Shown: one piece after another, positions 1 through 5,468 of the stretch
Position numbering within the stretch: the first letter of the stretch is position 1
Layout of the letters: the number at the start of each line of letters is the position of its first letter
NCBI GenBank assembly: GCA_016919605.1
Contig: JACXTQ010000171.1
Location: 1-15,890 of the forward strand
Direction: 5' to 3'
DNA: 15,890 bases
Source: Methylovulum sp.
GTDB lineage: Bacteria > Pseudomonadota > Gammaproteobacteria > Methylococcales > Methylomonadaceae
Position numbers and translations under genes: made by a program
The notes under the pieces: model-generated
Told to the model about the DNA's origin: nothing
The model's input: the letters and a program-made list of their open reading frames with translations, nothing else
Database searches by the model: none

Positions 1-4
1 CCAA

Positions 5-298
5 TTAGTTGAAGGCCTTGGCGAACAGGCCGCAAGCGGAAATATATTCCAAGGCCATTTCTTGGCGGCTACCGACATAAAAGACGTTGCGCCCGCCCCG
101 GCGTTTGGATTTGGAGGCGGTGACGACATTGCTGGCGGCTTCCGCCCAGGTCAGCCCCGTGCGCCGCGATTTTTCGGCGATCTTAACCTCGCTCTCATCC
201 TCAAACCACCGCGCTTGGTAGCCCAACAAAACAGGCTCATTGGCGGGGAAATGGTCGGCGGTTTGCAAATCCTCCAGGCCGTCAATCTTATCGGCCAT
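5..298 (-). pseudogene. Terminase large subunit, N-terminal part (Mu gp28-like), interrupted by a stop at the window edge
   Basis: The 97 residues resemble the start of Mu gp28-type large terminases, the motor ATPase that packages DNA into the prohead. A sequence with KIAEKSRRTGLTWAEAA near residues 39-55 is the adenine/Walker-like segment typical of this family, followed by a beta strand with FYVGSRQEMALEYI. The family is normally about 500 residues or more, so most of the protein is missing. The reading frame hits TAA at bases 7-5, just after KAFN, although homologues continue there. This could be a true nonsense mutation, a frameshift, or an error at the end of an assembled sequence. It starts one base after the stop of the small terminase gene, so the packaging operon order is intact. 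Family assignment is fairly sure; the pseudogene status is not. Confidence 0.6.
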
Positions 299-299
299 C

Positions 300-851
300 T
301 TATTTGCCTATCAAAATACGGCGGATCGAAGCCTCCAGCTCCGGGCTGATGCCGTCGTTTTTTAGGCCGTCGCTCAGGTCTTCGGCGGCTTTAAGGCGTT
401 CTTGCTCGCGGATTTGTTGTTCAAATTCACGCTTCCACTTGGCGCTGCCCACGGCGGAGCGGTTTAAATTCGCCCCTGCCGCGATAATCCGGGGCATGAA
501 TTTTAAACGTTCCTGCATCGTCAAGTCTGAGGCAGACTCCAAAATGTCCAGCAATTGGTCTAAAGAGGCCATCTCGCTCAATTCCAACAGCGCGGCCTTT
601 TCATCATCAGTGGTGCCGCGTAAGGTCTTAGCGATTTCCAGCCGCTCACGGGCGCGGGCGGTAGCCCGTTCCATCTTGTCCTTTAAGCCCTTGCTATACA
701 CCCCCAACGATGACTTGCTGACTTCATAACCTTGTTGGCCTAGCCACGCGGATAATGCCACCAAGTCCCCAAAACCGGAGCCAAAAAGCTTTTGGTTCAG
801 CTCATCGCGCACGGCATCGGGCATGGTGTCAAATATCGAGCGTGGCGGCAT
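300..851 (-). CDS. Terminase small subunit-like protein (DUF3486, Mu gp27-like)
   Basis: The 183-residue protein belongs by appearance to the DUF3486 family, represented by Mu gp27, which is thought to be the DNA-recognising small terminase subunit. It begins PPRSIFDTMPDAVRDELNQKLF, with a helix-turn-helix-like segment around residues 25-50 (FGDLVALSAWLGQQGYEVSKSSLGVYSKGL), then a long mostly helical, charged region that fits oligomerisation. Length is normal for the family. The start codon overlaps the stop of the upstream gp26-like gene by one base (TAATG), and the large terminase begins right after its stop, which is the order found in Mu. Function is inferred from family and position. Confidence 0.85.
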   Translation of the reverse strand: MPPRSIFDTMPDAVRDELNQKLFGSGFGDLVALSAWLGQQGYEVSKSSLGVYSKGLKDKMERATARARERLEIAKTLRGTTDDEKAALLELSEMASLDQLLDILESASDLTMQERLKFMPRIIAAGANLNRSAVGSAKWKREFEQQIREQERLKAAEDLSDGLKNDGISPELEASIRRILIGK

Positions 852-1147
852 TATTTAGGCTCCGGCAAGGCAACGCCTGGGTTATGGCTCAGGCCTTGGC
901 GCACATCGTCGCCTTTAGCGGTCAATGTCGCCACCCACACGCCTTCAGGCTTTTGGATATAAGCCAACCCCTGCTCGTTTAACCATTGCAAATCTGACCG
1001 CAACCCATCAGTGCCGACGGGTTGGCCTTGGCTTGCCAAGCCGATTTTAAGGTGGTGTTCATGCAGCGTGTAAGCCGCCGCACCGCTTAACAGGCTTAAA
1101 ATAGACAAGCGCCGATACCGCGCCATTTCTTCGTTATAGTCGGCCAT
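851..1147 (-). CDS. Mu gp26-like phage protein (VpaChn25_0724 family type)
   Basis: This 98-residue protein looks like the small gp26-type proteins found just upstream of the small terminase in Mu-like phages. It begins MADYNEEMARYRRLSILSLL and contains what reads as a winged-helix fold: helices over residues 8-40, then GLRSDLQWLNEQGLAYI and VWVATLTAKGDDV as recognition helix and wing. A role in DNA binding or late regulation is possible but unproven. The chosen ATG at 1147 lies three bases after the stop codon of the gp25-like gene; a start further upstream would overlap that gene. Its stop overlaps the next ATG by one base. Confidence 0.7.
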   Translation of the reverse strand: MADYNEEMARYRRLSILSLLSGAAAYTLHEHHLKIGLASQGQPVGTDGLRSDLQWLNEQGLAYIQKPEGVWVATLTAKGDDVRQGLSHNPGVALPEPK

Positions 1148-1149
1148 GA

Positions 1150-1521
1150 TTAGTGGTTCCCCTGATTGCGCCAAAAAGTGTCCATACGGCCCAGCTGGTC
1201 GCCGACCGCCGTCAATTTGCCCGTCACGTTGGAAATGTTGCTGCTCAAATCGCCAACGGTTTTCGAGACGTTACGGATTTCCTCATAAATTTTTGCCAAA
1301 TCGTCATGGTCAGGATGCCCGTCCACAATGGCCTCGACCGCTGATAAAGCGCGGCCTTGCTTGTTCAGCTCCGCCCACAACTCATTGGTTTCTTTTTCAA
1401 ACCGGTCCCTAAGGGCAGTCACGTCTTCTTGCGCCACTTTGTGCCGGTTGCTGATCGAATTGAACAGGCTCAACCCAAAATTGCAGACCAAAAACACCAG
1501 CACCCAATTGATCTGATCCAT
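1150..1521 (-). CDS. DUF2730 family protein (Mu gp25-like), membrane-anchored coiled coil
   Basis: The 123-residue protein has a single hydrophobic segment at residues 5-22 (NWVLVFLVCNFGLSLFNS) followed by a long heptad-like region with ISNRHKVAQEDVTALRDRFEKE and repeated T/S-N-I-S patterns, so it is predicted to be an inner-membrane protein with a cytoplasmic or periplasmic coiled coil. This architecture and position match DUF2730 / Mu gp25, whose function is not known. In this place a spanin or lysis accessory role has sometimes been suggested, but nothing here proves it. The start at 1521 is preceded by a good GGAGAAGG ribosome binding site; the longer reading of the frame would run into the zinc-finger gene. 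Confidence 0.75.
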   Translation of the reverse strand: MDQINWVLVFLVCNFGLSLFNSISNRHKVAQEDVTALRDRFEKETNELWAELNKQGRALSAVEAIVDGHPDHDDLAKIYEEIRNVSKTVGDLSSNISNVTGKLTAVGDQLGRMDTFWRNQGNH

Positions 1522-1523
1522 TA

Positions 1524-1742
1524 CTACCTTCTCCGCTCCAACTCTTCCGCCCGCTTGCATTCAATGCACAGGCGAACGCCCGGCAAGGCCAGCCGCCGCG
1601 CTTTCGGGATGCCGTTGCCGCACGCTTCGCAAAACTCGGCCTGCACCGCCGACAGCTCGGCGGCGGTGTTTTGTTGGTGCCGCTGCAAGGACAAGCTTTG
1701 GAAACGCTCACCCTCCAAAGCGGCACGTTCGTCTTCGGTCAT
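1524..1742 (-). CDS. TraR/DksA-type C4 zinc finger protein
   Basis: The 72-residue protein carries the C4 zinc finger of the TraR/DksA family: Cys38, Cys41, Cys59 and Cys62, arranged CEAC-x17-CIEC. An N-terminal helix (MTEDERAALEGERFQSLSL) precedes it, and a charged C-terminal helix follows (KRAEELERRR). TraR-like phage proteins bind in the RNA polymerase secondary channel and change promoter choice without ppGpp. The N-terminal helix here lacks an obvious DxxDxA tip motif, so activity on polymerase is uncertain. Its ATG overlaps the stop of the upstream membrane protein gene by four bases (ATGA), so the two are translationally coupled. Confidence 0.8.
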   Translation of the reverse strand: MTEDERAALEGERFQSLSLQRHQQNTAAELSAVQAEFCEACGNGIPKARRLALPGVRLCIECKRAEELERRR

Positions 1743-1906
1743 TGGCTGATTTTCTCGATCTTGTGGCCAATGCCGAGTATGCCCAAGCCCTCGACGACAA
1801 AGTGCATACCGACATCCGGCTCATGCAAGCCCAACATAATGCCCAGCGCACCGTAACCCATAGAAAGCAATCCTGCTGCTTTCGTTTTCCAACCCGTCAA
1901 GCCCAT
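1739..1906 (-). CDS. Small membrane protein, candidate holin or lysis accessory protein
   Basis: This 55-residue gene reads MGLTGWKTKAAGLLSMGYGA and so on, with glycine-rich hydrophobic stretches at about residues 11-27 and 36-49 and the ending GHKIEKISQ. Similar small Gly-rich membrane proteins with a GIGHKIEK-like ending lie beside endolysins in other phages, which suggests a holin or related role. The ATG at 1906 follows a GGGGGA ribosome binding site five bases away. The stop overlaps the ATG of the zinc-finger gene (ATGA). It sits directly downstream of the M15 endolysin gene, separated from it by a perfect inverted repeat. It is real as a coding sequence by RBS, overlap and composition; the holin role is inference. 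Confidence 0.65.
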   Translation of the reverse strand: MGLTGWKTKAAGLLSMGYGALGIMLGLHEPDVGMHFVVEGLGILGIGHKIEKISQ

Positions 1907-1937
1907 AAAAATCCCCCAAAACCGTTAAATTGTTGTG

Positions 1938-1970
1938 CGGGGTAATCCGATTTCAAATCGGATTACCCCG
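1938..1970 (-). repeat. Perfect 16-bp inverted repeat between endolysin and small membrane protein genes
   Basis: The arms 1938-1953 and 1955-1970 are exact reverse complements (CGGGGTAATCCGATTT and its complement) around a single base. As RNA this would form a hairpin of about 14 pairs with a small loop. No run of U follows on either strand, so it is not a normal intrinsic terminator. It could stabilise mRNA ends, adjust the ratio of endolysin to the next protein, or be a protein site. Confidence 0.9.
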
Positions 1971-1976
1971 CCCCCG

Positions 1977-2399
1977 TTAAATGTCCTTCAACTGGAAGTG
2001 CATCCCATCGGGTTTTGTCCAATCACCACCCCAGTCAAACCCCGCATTGGTAAAGCATTTCACGAACTGGGGGCGCAAGTTGGGCGGCTTGCCGAACCCG
2101 TTCCACGCCGCGTTGATGTCTATGGCCAAACCCCAGCTATGTAGGCTGGGCGAGGACGAACCGCGTTTTTTCCTGATGTTGAAACAACCGTCCCAACTTT
2201 TCAGGTATTTTATTTCGCCCGTTCTGACCAAATTCCTGAACGCTTGGGTCAGTGGCCCCACCATCTGCTTGTTGCAATAGATTTTTTTAGGGATAAAGCC
2301 TATTTCCAGATCGGCGGGCACATCAAAAACCGTCATGAAATGGGTTTCCATTTTTAAGGGGTCGCCGAAGACGGCGAGGCAGCGTTGGGCGGTCAGCAT
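1977..2399 (-). CDS. Phage endolysin, M15 family peptidase (VanY/L-Ala-D-Glu peptidase type)
   Basis: The 140-residue enzyme has the M15 zinc peptidase signature SLHSWGLAID with zinc ligands His87 and Asp94, the third ligand His134 in DGMHFQ, and the likely catalytic acid Asp131. M15 phage endolysins cut peptide bonds in the stem of peptidoglycan, releasing progeny at the end of the lytic cycle. There is no signal peptide or anchor, so release through a holin is expected, and a candidate lies just downstream. The start ATG overlaps the stop of the 44-residue upstream ORF (ATGCTGA), which suggests coupling. Length fits a single-domain M15 endolysin. The family call is firm; the exact bond cut is not known. 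Confidence 0.9.
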   Translation of the reverse strand: MLTAQRCLAVFGDPLKMETHFMTVFDVPADLEIGFIPKKIYCNKQMVGPLTQAFRNLVRTGEIKYLKSWDGCFNIRKKRGSSSPSLHSWGLAIDINAAWNGFGKPPNLRPQFVKCFTNAGFDWGGDWTKPDGMHFQLKDI

Positions 2400-2527
2400 G
2401 GTTTTTTACCTGTTGTTCGGATAGTAAAGCAGTTGGCAAACTGGGAAACGGGTTTGTCGGCCAGTAATTTCGCCAAGGCAAACACGGCTTGCCTTATGGC
2501 CTTATCAGGGGTGCGGGATGTCATCAT
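2393..2527 (-). CDS. Small hypothetical protein upstream of the endolysin
   Basis: This 44-residue ORF begins MMTSRTPDKAIRQAVFALAK and ends RTTGKKPC. It has an AAAGG ribosome binding site about seven bases before the first ATG and its stop lies inside the start of the endolysin gene (ATGCTGA overlap). It is the first ORF after the strong terminator at 2576-2610, so it may be a leader that couples translation of the lysis operon. The sequence is one amphipathic helix with basic ends and no recognised family. Coding status rests on RBS, spacing and overlap only. Confidence 0.5.
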   Translation of the reverse strand: MMTSRTPDKAIRQAVFALAKLLADKPVSQFANCFTIRTTGKKPC

Positions 2528-2547
2528 GTAAGCCTTTGGTTTGTTGT

Positions 2548-2564
2548 AAGCACGGTGCTAGCTT
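2548..2564. promoter_or_regulatory. Possible late-operon control site (short dyad)
   Basis: The stretch AAGCACGGTGCTAGCTT contains the dyad AGCAC-G-GTGCT (2549-2559). It lies between the terminator and the first lysis ORF, where a promoter for the lysis and packaging genes would be needed. No convincing -10/-35 pair is visible, which fits an activator-dependent late promoter, but there is no direct evidence. Confidence 0.25.
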
Positions 2565-2575
2565 AAACGTTAGGC

Positions 2576-2610
2576 AAAAAAAAACCCCGCAGGACAAGTA
2601 TCCTGTGGGG
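2576..2610 (-). terminator. Strong rho-independent terminator
   Basis: On the minus strand a 10-pair stem (arms 2601-2610 and 2585-2594, one G-U pair) with a six-base loop (2595-2600) is followed by nine consecutive T at 2584-2576. It closes the KilA-N transcription unit and separates it from the lysis and packaging genes. Confidence 0.95.
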
Positions 2611-2644
2611 TTCTGGGGTATCTAAAAGCTTGCTTTAGGGTAAC

Positions 2645-2830
2645 TTAAAAACGTGCCGGGAGCAATTCTTCCACCGTCCTAGCGTACACCGCCAAGGACT
2701 CGCGGTCTATTTCCAGCAGGGCCTTGTTGTTTTCCACGGGGGTGCTCAGGTCGGCCATTATCCTCAGCAGGTGCTTGGCGACGCTGATGTTGTTGGCCTC
2801 GTCATCGGTCAGTTCCATGATGCTGCTCAT
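2645..2830 (-). CDS. Hypothetical protein co-translated with the KilA-N gene
   Basis: A 61-residue acidic, helical protein (MSSIMELTDDEANNISVAKH through VEELLPARF) with no recognised domain. Its ATG overlaps the stop of the KilA-N gene by four bases (ATGA), a classic sign of coupled expression, and it is the last gene before the terminator. Small unknown ORFs are commonly found next to KilA-N/Ant genes in prophages. A role with the KilA-N protein is possible but only from context. Confidence 0.7.
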   Translation of the reverse strand: MSSIMELTDDEANNISVAKHLLRIMADLSTPVENNKALLEIDRESLAVYARTVEELLPARF

Positions 2831-3501
2831 GCCGCACCGCCTTTATCGCGGGTCAAAAATTCCCGCACACTGCCGGCGCCACGTCCCAACGCCTTGCCGA
2901 TTACCCCCGATGATTTGCCTTCAGCGTGCATTTCCAATGCCCGTTTTTTTTCGGCATCCGTCCAGTTGCGCCGTGTCTTTGGGGGCGGGGTGCCGGCCAT
3001 CGTCACCGCCGCCTTGCGCAAGGCCTGATAGTCGGCACCGCTGATGATGACAGGTATTTGCCCCAAGGCATCATCGACCAGCACATCAAAACGGGCGTAA
3101 ATGTCGGTGCGGCGTTGTTCGACTTCGGCCAAGGTCAATGGTGAGGCGGGGGCGGACAGCAGGGCTTCGAGGCGGTAGGTTTGGGGGGTAGCAGGATGGC
3201 TGACTAGCGCATCGTAGGCGCGGATGACCTCAAGGTTAAAGCGGGGGCTGACCCACATGGCGTAGGCGTAGACGAGTTCTTTAACCGCGAATGTGCCAAC
3301 TTGCTGTTTTGATTCAATAGGCGTAATTCCGCCTTTTTCAATTTCCGCAATCAAAGCCTTTGTTTGTTGATTTTCCAGCCAGTATTTAGGGCGATGTTTG
3401 TTTTCATTGTTAACGGCCTTATGTAGGTCGTTTAAGCAATAACGGCCTTCGCCATCTTGACGAATAGCGGTGCTAGCAATGATAAGCTGATTGTTAGACA
3501 T
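2827..3501 (-). CDS. KilA-N domain protein, Ant-like antirepressor candidate
   Basis: The 224-residue protein has a KilA-N domain over about residues 11-100, with the hallmark blocks IRQDGEGRYCLNDLHKA, KYWLENQQTKAL and FAVKELVYAYAMWVSPRFNL. A second DNA-binding helix-turn-helix or SANT-like domain is at about 175-217 (NWTDAEKKRALEMHAEGKSS, then a recognition helix). KilA-N proteins such as P1 Ant are DNA-binding proteins or antirepressors of large DNA viruses and phages. Here the upstream leader contains a C4-like antisense RNA and an Icd-like ORF overlapping its start, which strongly supports an Ant role. Its ribosome binding site (GGAGA, 3511-3507) overlaps sequence that can pair with an upstream element, so translation may be kept off unless the leader is opened. 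Confidence 0.85.
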   Translation of the reverse strand: MSNNQLIIASTAIRQDGEGRYCLNDLHKAVNNENKHRPKYWLENQQTKALIAEIEKGGITPIESKQQVGTFAVKELVYAYAMWVSPRFNLEVIRAYDALVSHPATPQTYRLEALLSAPASPLTLAEVEQRRTDIYARFDVLVDDALGQIPVIISGADYQALRKAAVTMAGTPPPKTRRNWTDAEKKRALEMHAEGKSSGVIGKALGRGAGSVREFLTRDKGGAA

Positions 3502-3614
3502 GATAGTCTCCGTTGAATATTAAGAGACCGCTTCACACTACCAAATGTGGGCGGCGGATATAAATGAGGTTGGTAGACCGCTTCAACGGATACGGCGAGC
3601 CAAAGCTCCCCCAT
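3432..3614 (-). CDS. Icd/Ash-like small ORF overlapping the KilA-N start
   Basis: This 60-residue frame contains VEAVYQPHLYPPPTFGSVKR, a phrase I recognise from the Ash/Icd-like ORFs found upstream of KilA-N/Ant genes in enteric prophages. In P1, Icd inhibits cell division and its translation is coupled to that of ant. Here the frame runs 70 bases into the KilA-N gene in another frame, so ribosomes translating it would pass through and open the KilA-N ribosome binding site. A GGTGGG stretch lies five bases before the ATG. The C4-complementary elements (3567-3589) are inside this frame. Whether the peptide itself has an activity is unknown; a purely coupling role is possible. Confidence 0.55.
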   Translation of the reverse strand: MGELWLAVSVEAVYQPHLYPPPTFGSVKRSLNIQRRLSCLTISLSLLAPLFVKMAKAVIA

Positions 3615-3641
3615 TCATACCCACCATAAAACGATAGGCAT

Positions 3642-3663
3642 AAAAAAAGCGCATGGAATGCGC
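3642..3663 (-). terminator. Intrinsic terminator at the 3' end of the C4-like RNA
   Basis: Stem arms 3658-3663 and 3649-3654 (GCGCAT/ATGCGC on the minus strand) with a three-base loop are followed by seven T (3648-3642). It would end a short transcript carrying the C4-like RNA, leaving partial read-through for the Icd and KilA-N message. Confidence 0.8.
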
Positions 3664-3670
3664 AGGCATT

Positions 3671-3742
3671 CCGTTGAAGTTCAGGCTACCAACCTGACCG
3701 CCACAATAAGGTGGCGGTAGGGAAAATGTAAGCCTGAACCGC
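3671..3742 (-). ncRNA. C4-like antisense RNA (P1/P7 immI type)
   Basis: On the minus strand a nine-pair outer stem (3731-3739 with 3679-3687, GTTCAGGCT/AGCCTGAAC) encloses an eight-pair hairpin (3711-3718 with 3697-3704) with a six-base loop. Single-stranded stretches carry the two antisense elements: AGGTTGGTAG (3695-3686) and CTTCAACGG (3679-3671). These are exactly complementary to CTACCAACCT (3576-3567) and CCGTTGAAG (3589-3581) in the leader of the Icd-like and KilA-N genes, in the spacing expected for C4. Phage P1 C4 is a processed RNA of about 77 bases that blocks icd translation and so ant expression. The fold, elements and gene order all match. The 5' end is not known. Confidence 0.85.
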
Positions 3743-3753
3743 GCTTTTGTCAA
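3725..3753 (-). promoter_or_regulatory. Candidate sigma70 promoter overlapping the C4-like RNA
   Basis: Minus-strand TTGACA (3753-3748) and TACATT (3730-3725) are 17 bases apart. Transcription would start near 3718, inside the C4 fold, giving an RNA without the 5' arm of the outer stem. It might drive the Icd/KilA-N message rather than C4 itself; the full C4 would then need read-through from the cargo genes upstream. Confidence 0.4.
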
Positions 3754-3761
3754 TTAAGAAA

Positions 3762-4469
3762 TTATAAAACTAAATTTTCCAGTGCTATGCTGTTAACACC
3801 TGTCAACTGTATGGCAAAGTCAACTGTAGAATAATCCGTATCGGTATTGGCAATTAAGCGATGTGTCGCAGCATCAAACTTAACTTGCCCAACACCCCAA
3901 AAATCACTCTCAGGATCGAGAAGCACAAATGCCTCGTTCACACGGCTATCATAAATATTGGCATCTATATTTGATAAATCAATCACATCGTTAACGCCAA
4001 AATTGGTAATGACATCCATTTTTTGGGCATTTGCCAATGAATCTTCAACTGCCCAGTAGACAAAACTATCAACACCAGACGTTCCGGTCATCGTATCCCG
4101 CCCATCCCCTCCATAAAATGAACCATGACCTGTGAGTATGTCATTACCGCCATCACCGATAAAAATGTCATAACCCGTACCGCCAATTAATTTATCATTA
4201 CCGTTTCCACCAGAAAGCTCATCATTACCACCCCCCCCAATAAGCTTATCATTACTTTCACCACCTAATAACACATCATTACCTTGGCCGCCGATCAATA
4301 CGTCCCTGCCTTCACCGCCGGATATATAATCATTACCATTTTCTCCATAAATCGTGTCATTACCCGCGTTGCCATTGATTCTATCATCACCATCTCTGCC
4401 ATAAATTTGGTCGTCAAGAACTGTTCCGAATATATCATCACTGCCATTTGTACCAATTAATTTAGCCAT
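3762..4469 (-). CDS. RTX calcium-binding repeat protein, probably secreted by type I secretion
   Basis: The 235-residue protein consists mostly of about 14 nonapeptide repeats of the GGxGxDxUx type (residues about 5-140, for example YGENGNDYI and IGGQGNDVL), which form calcium-filled parallel beta rolls. A C-terminal part follows that resembles the end of serralysin-type RTX proteins (DVITNFGVNDVIDL), the region used as an uncleaved type I secretion signal. There is no catalytic or toxin domain. I chose ATG 4469 because an AGAGGAA ribosome binding site lies just before it; the frame extends upstream but would overlap the preceding secreted protein gene. An RTX gene is not a standard Mu gene, so it is likely cargo. 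No matching type I transporter is in the window; a host system would have to export it. Confidence 0.85.
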   Translation of the reverse strand: MAKLIGTNGSDDIFGTVLDDQIYGRDGDDRINGNAGNDTIYGENGNDYISGGEGRDVLIGGQGNDVLLGGESNDKLIGGGGNDELSGGNGNDKLIGGTGYDIFIGDGGNDILTGHGSFYGGDGRDTMTGTSGVDSFVYWAVEDSLANAQKMDVITNFGVNDVIDLSNIDANIYDSRVNEAFVLLDPESDFWGVGQVKFDAATHRLIANTDTDYSTVDFAIQLTGVNSIALENLVL

Positions 4470-4500
4470 CGCTTTTTCCTCTAAGTTATTGATAAGTTGA

Positions 4501-4893
4501 TTATTGCTTAACGCCGCTGAACTGATCGCCCACATAAGGGTTGCTGGACAACCAAGCAATGCCGCTGATCGAGTCCTTGCCCTTGCTGATATAGGCCTCC
4601 ACCTGACGGCCATCAGCGCCCACGGTGATGTTGCCGTAAACCCGGCAATCGCTGGCGATGTTCAGGTTGCCGCGTAGGCTGACGGTCGCCACGCCGGGCA
4701 ACCAGCAGGTGGAGGTGGTGCTGACGGCGGTGCCGCTGCCGGGCATGGACAGGGTGCAGCGGCCCACGCTGTCGAACACGGAAAACAGCCGCCAAGTGCC
4801 TGTAAGGTCGGCACGGGTGCAGGTGGCGGCATGGCTGGTGATTGGCAGCAACAGTGCCAAGGCGGCTAATAAGACATTGGTTTTTAGTTTCAT
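4501..4893 (-). CDS. Small secreted protein with four cysteines
   Basis: The 130-residue protein starts with a clear type I signal peptide (MKLKTNVLLAALALLLPITS, likely cut after SHA at residue 22). The mature part has Cys25, Cys46, Cys63 and Cys83, enough for two disulfides, and many short beta-like stretches starting with ADLTGTWRLFSVF, reminiscent of lipocalin-like small beta-barrels. I do not recognise the family. It is the first gene downstream of mor and lies 31 bases before the RTX gene, so both are probably co-transcribed and both are exported. It is likely part of a lysogenic or lytic cargo pair altering the cell surface or surroundings, which is inference. Confidence 0.75.
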   Translation of the reverse strand: MKLKTNVLLAALALLLPITSHAATCTRADLTGTWRLFSVFDSVGRCTLSMPGSGTAVSTTSTCWLPGVATVSLRGNLNIASDCRVYGNITVGADGRQVEAYISKGKDSISGIAWLSSNPYVGDQFSGVKQ

Positions 4894-4940
4894 AAAAATC
4901 CTGATTTTAAATTAAAATAACCGTGCAATACGGCGGTGAC

Positions 4941-4979
4941 AGTATAACCAAACGCCTATCAGGAAACTATTAACTATTA
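4941..4979 (-). promoter_or_regulatory. Candidate Mor-dependent middle promoter
   Basis: The minus strand has an extended-type -10 box TATACT (4946-4941) with no -35 consensus. In its place is a perfect tandem repeat TAATAGT TAATAGT (4979-4966), at about -32 to -45. Mor-family activators bind just upstream of -35 in Mu Pm, and mor is the gene immediately upstream, so this is a plausible Mor target for the cargo, C4 and KilA-N unit. Confidence 0.4.
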
Positions 4980-5000
4980 CCTTTTTAGGTGTTTTTACAA

Positions 5001-5027
5001 CCCATCCGCGCCCAAAACGCGGATGGG
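5001..5027 (-). other. GC-rich hairpin downstream of mor
   Basis: Ten-base arms CCCATCCGCG (5001-5010) and its complement (5018-5027) enclose a seven-base loop 25 bases after the mor stop. It looks like a terminator stem, but the following minus-strand sequence is TTGTAAAAAC, without a T run. It may be a weak or factor-dependent terminator ending early transcription before the middle promoter. Confidence 0.55.
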
Positions 5028-5051
5028 GCCGGTTGTGGTTCATGGCCCCTC

Positions 5052-5468
5052 TCAGGGGGTGGTTAAAAAATCATCAAACAGGTCAAGGTTGTCGGGCACC
5101 TTCACGCCGCCCAGGCGGGCGCGGATGCGGCGGATGGTGCGTTCGGTGGTGCGGTATTTACGCGCCAACTCGCAGTCGGTCAGCAGTTCCGATTCGGCCA
5201 AAATGTTTTGGTCTTTCAGCGTCCGCGCCGCCCTTTTGCACAGGGGGATGTCCAAATAGGTGTCGCCGGCATAGCTGCACAGTTTGGCAAACGCCACCGC
5301 CCCGACCACTTCGGCGACCGGATGGCCGGGGCGGCTTTTTTTCGGTATCCAGATTGCGGTGCCGCCGTAGGACTCGACCAATAGTAAGGTTTCGGTCAGG
5401 CCGATCAGATCAATCAGCAGCAGGATGCTGGCGGGGAGCAGGGCGGCAAGGCTGTCGTCAATGGTCAT
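5052..5468 (-). CDS. mor: Mor-family transcription activator (middle operon)
   Basis: The 138-residue protein fits the Mor/C family: an N-terminal dimerisation region with LIDLIGLTETLLLVESYGGTAIWIPKK, and a C-terminal helix-turn-helix of ELARKYRTTERTIRRIRARLGG. In Mu, Mor binds at the middle promoter and recruits RNA polymerase to express C and then late genes. The length is close to Mu Mor (129). The ATG at 5468 has a GGGGA ribosome binding site six bases before it and overlaps the preceding gene by 11 bases; an upstream in-frame ATG at 5492 is possible but overlaps by 35. Being last in the early operon and just before a candidate activator-dependent promoter supports Mor rather than C. Confidence 0.88.
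   Translation of the reverse strand: MTIDDSLAALLPASILLLIDLIGLTETLLLVESYGGTAIWIPKKSRPGHPVAEVVGAVAFAKLCSYAGDTYLDIPLCKRAARTLKDQNILAESELLTDCELARKYRTTERTIRRIRARLGGVKVPDNLDLFDDFLTTP

Noticed and set aside
1938..1970. Intrinsic terminator after the endolysin gene
   Set aside because: The stem is perfect but there is no T run on either strand; it is listed as an inverted repeat instead.
4070..4470. Regular repeats in DNA that might suggest a CRISPR or tandem-repeat array
   Set aside because: The periodicity is 27 bases and comes from the nonapeptide RTX codons; there are no identical repeats with unique spacers.
3762..4613. Longer version of the RTX gene starting at 4613
   Set aside because: The extra N-terminus overlaps the secreted-protein gene, reads as out-of-frame sequence, and ATG 4469 has a good ribosome binding site.
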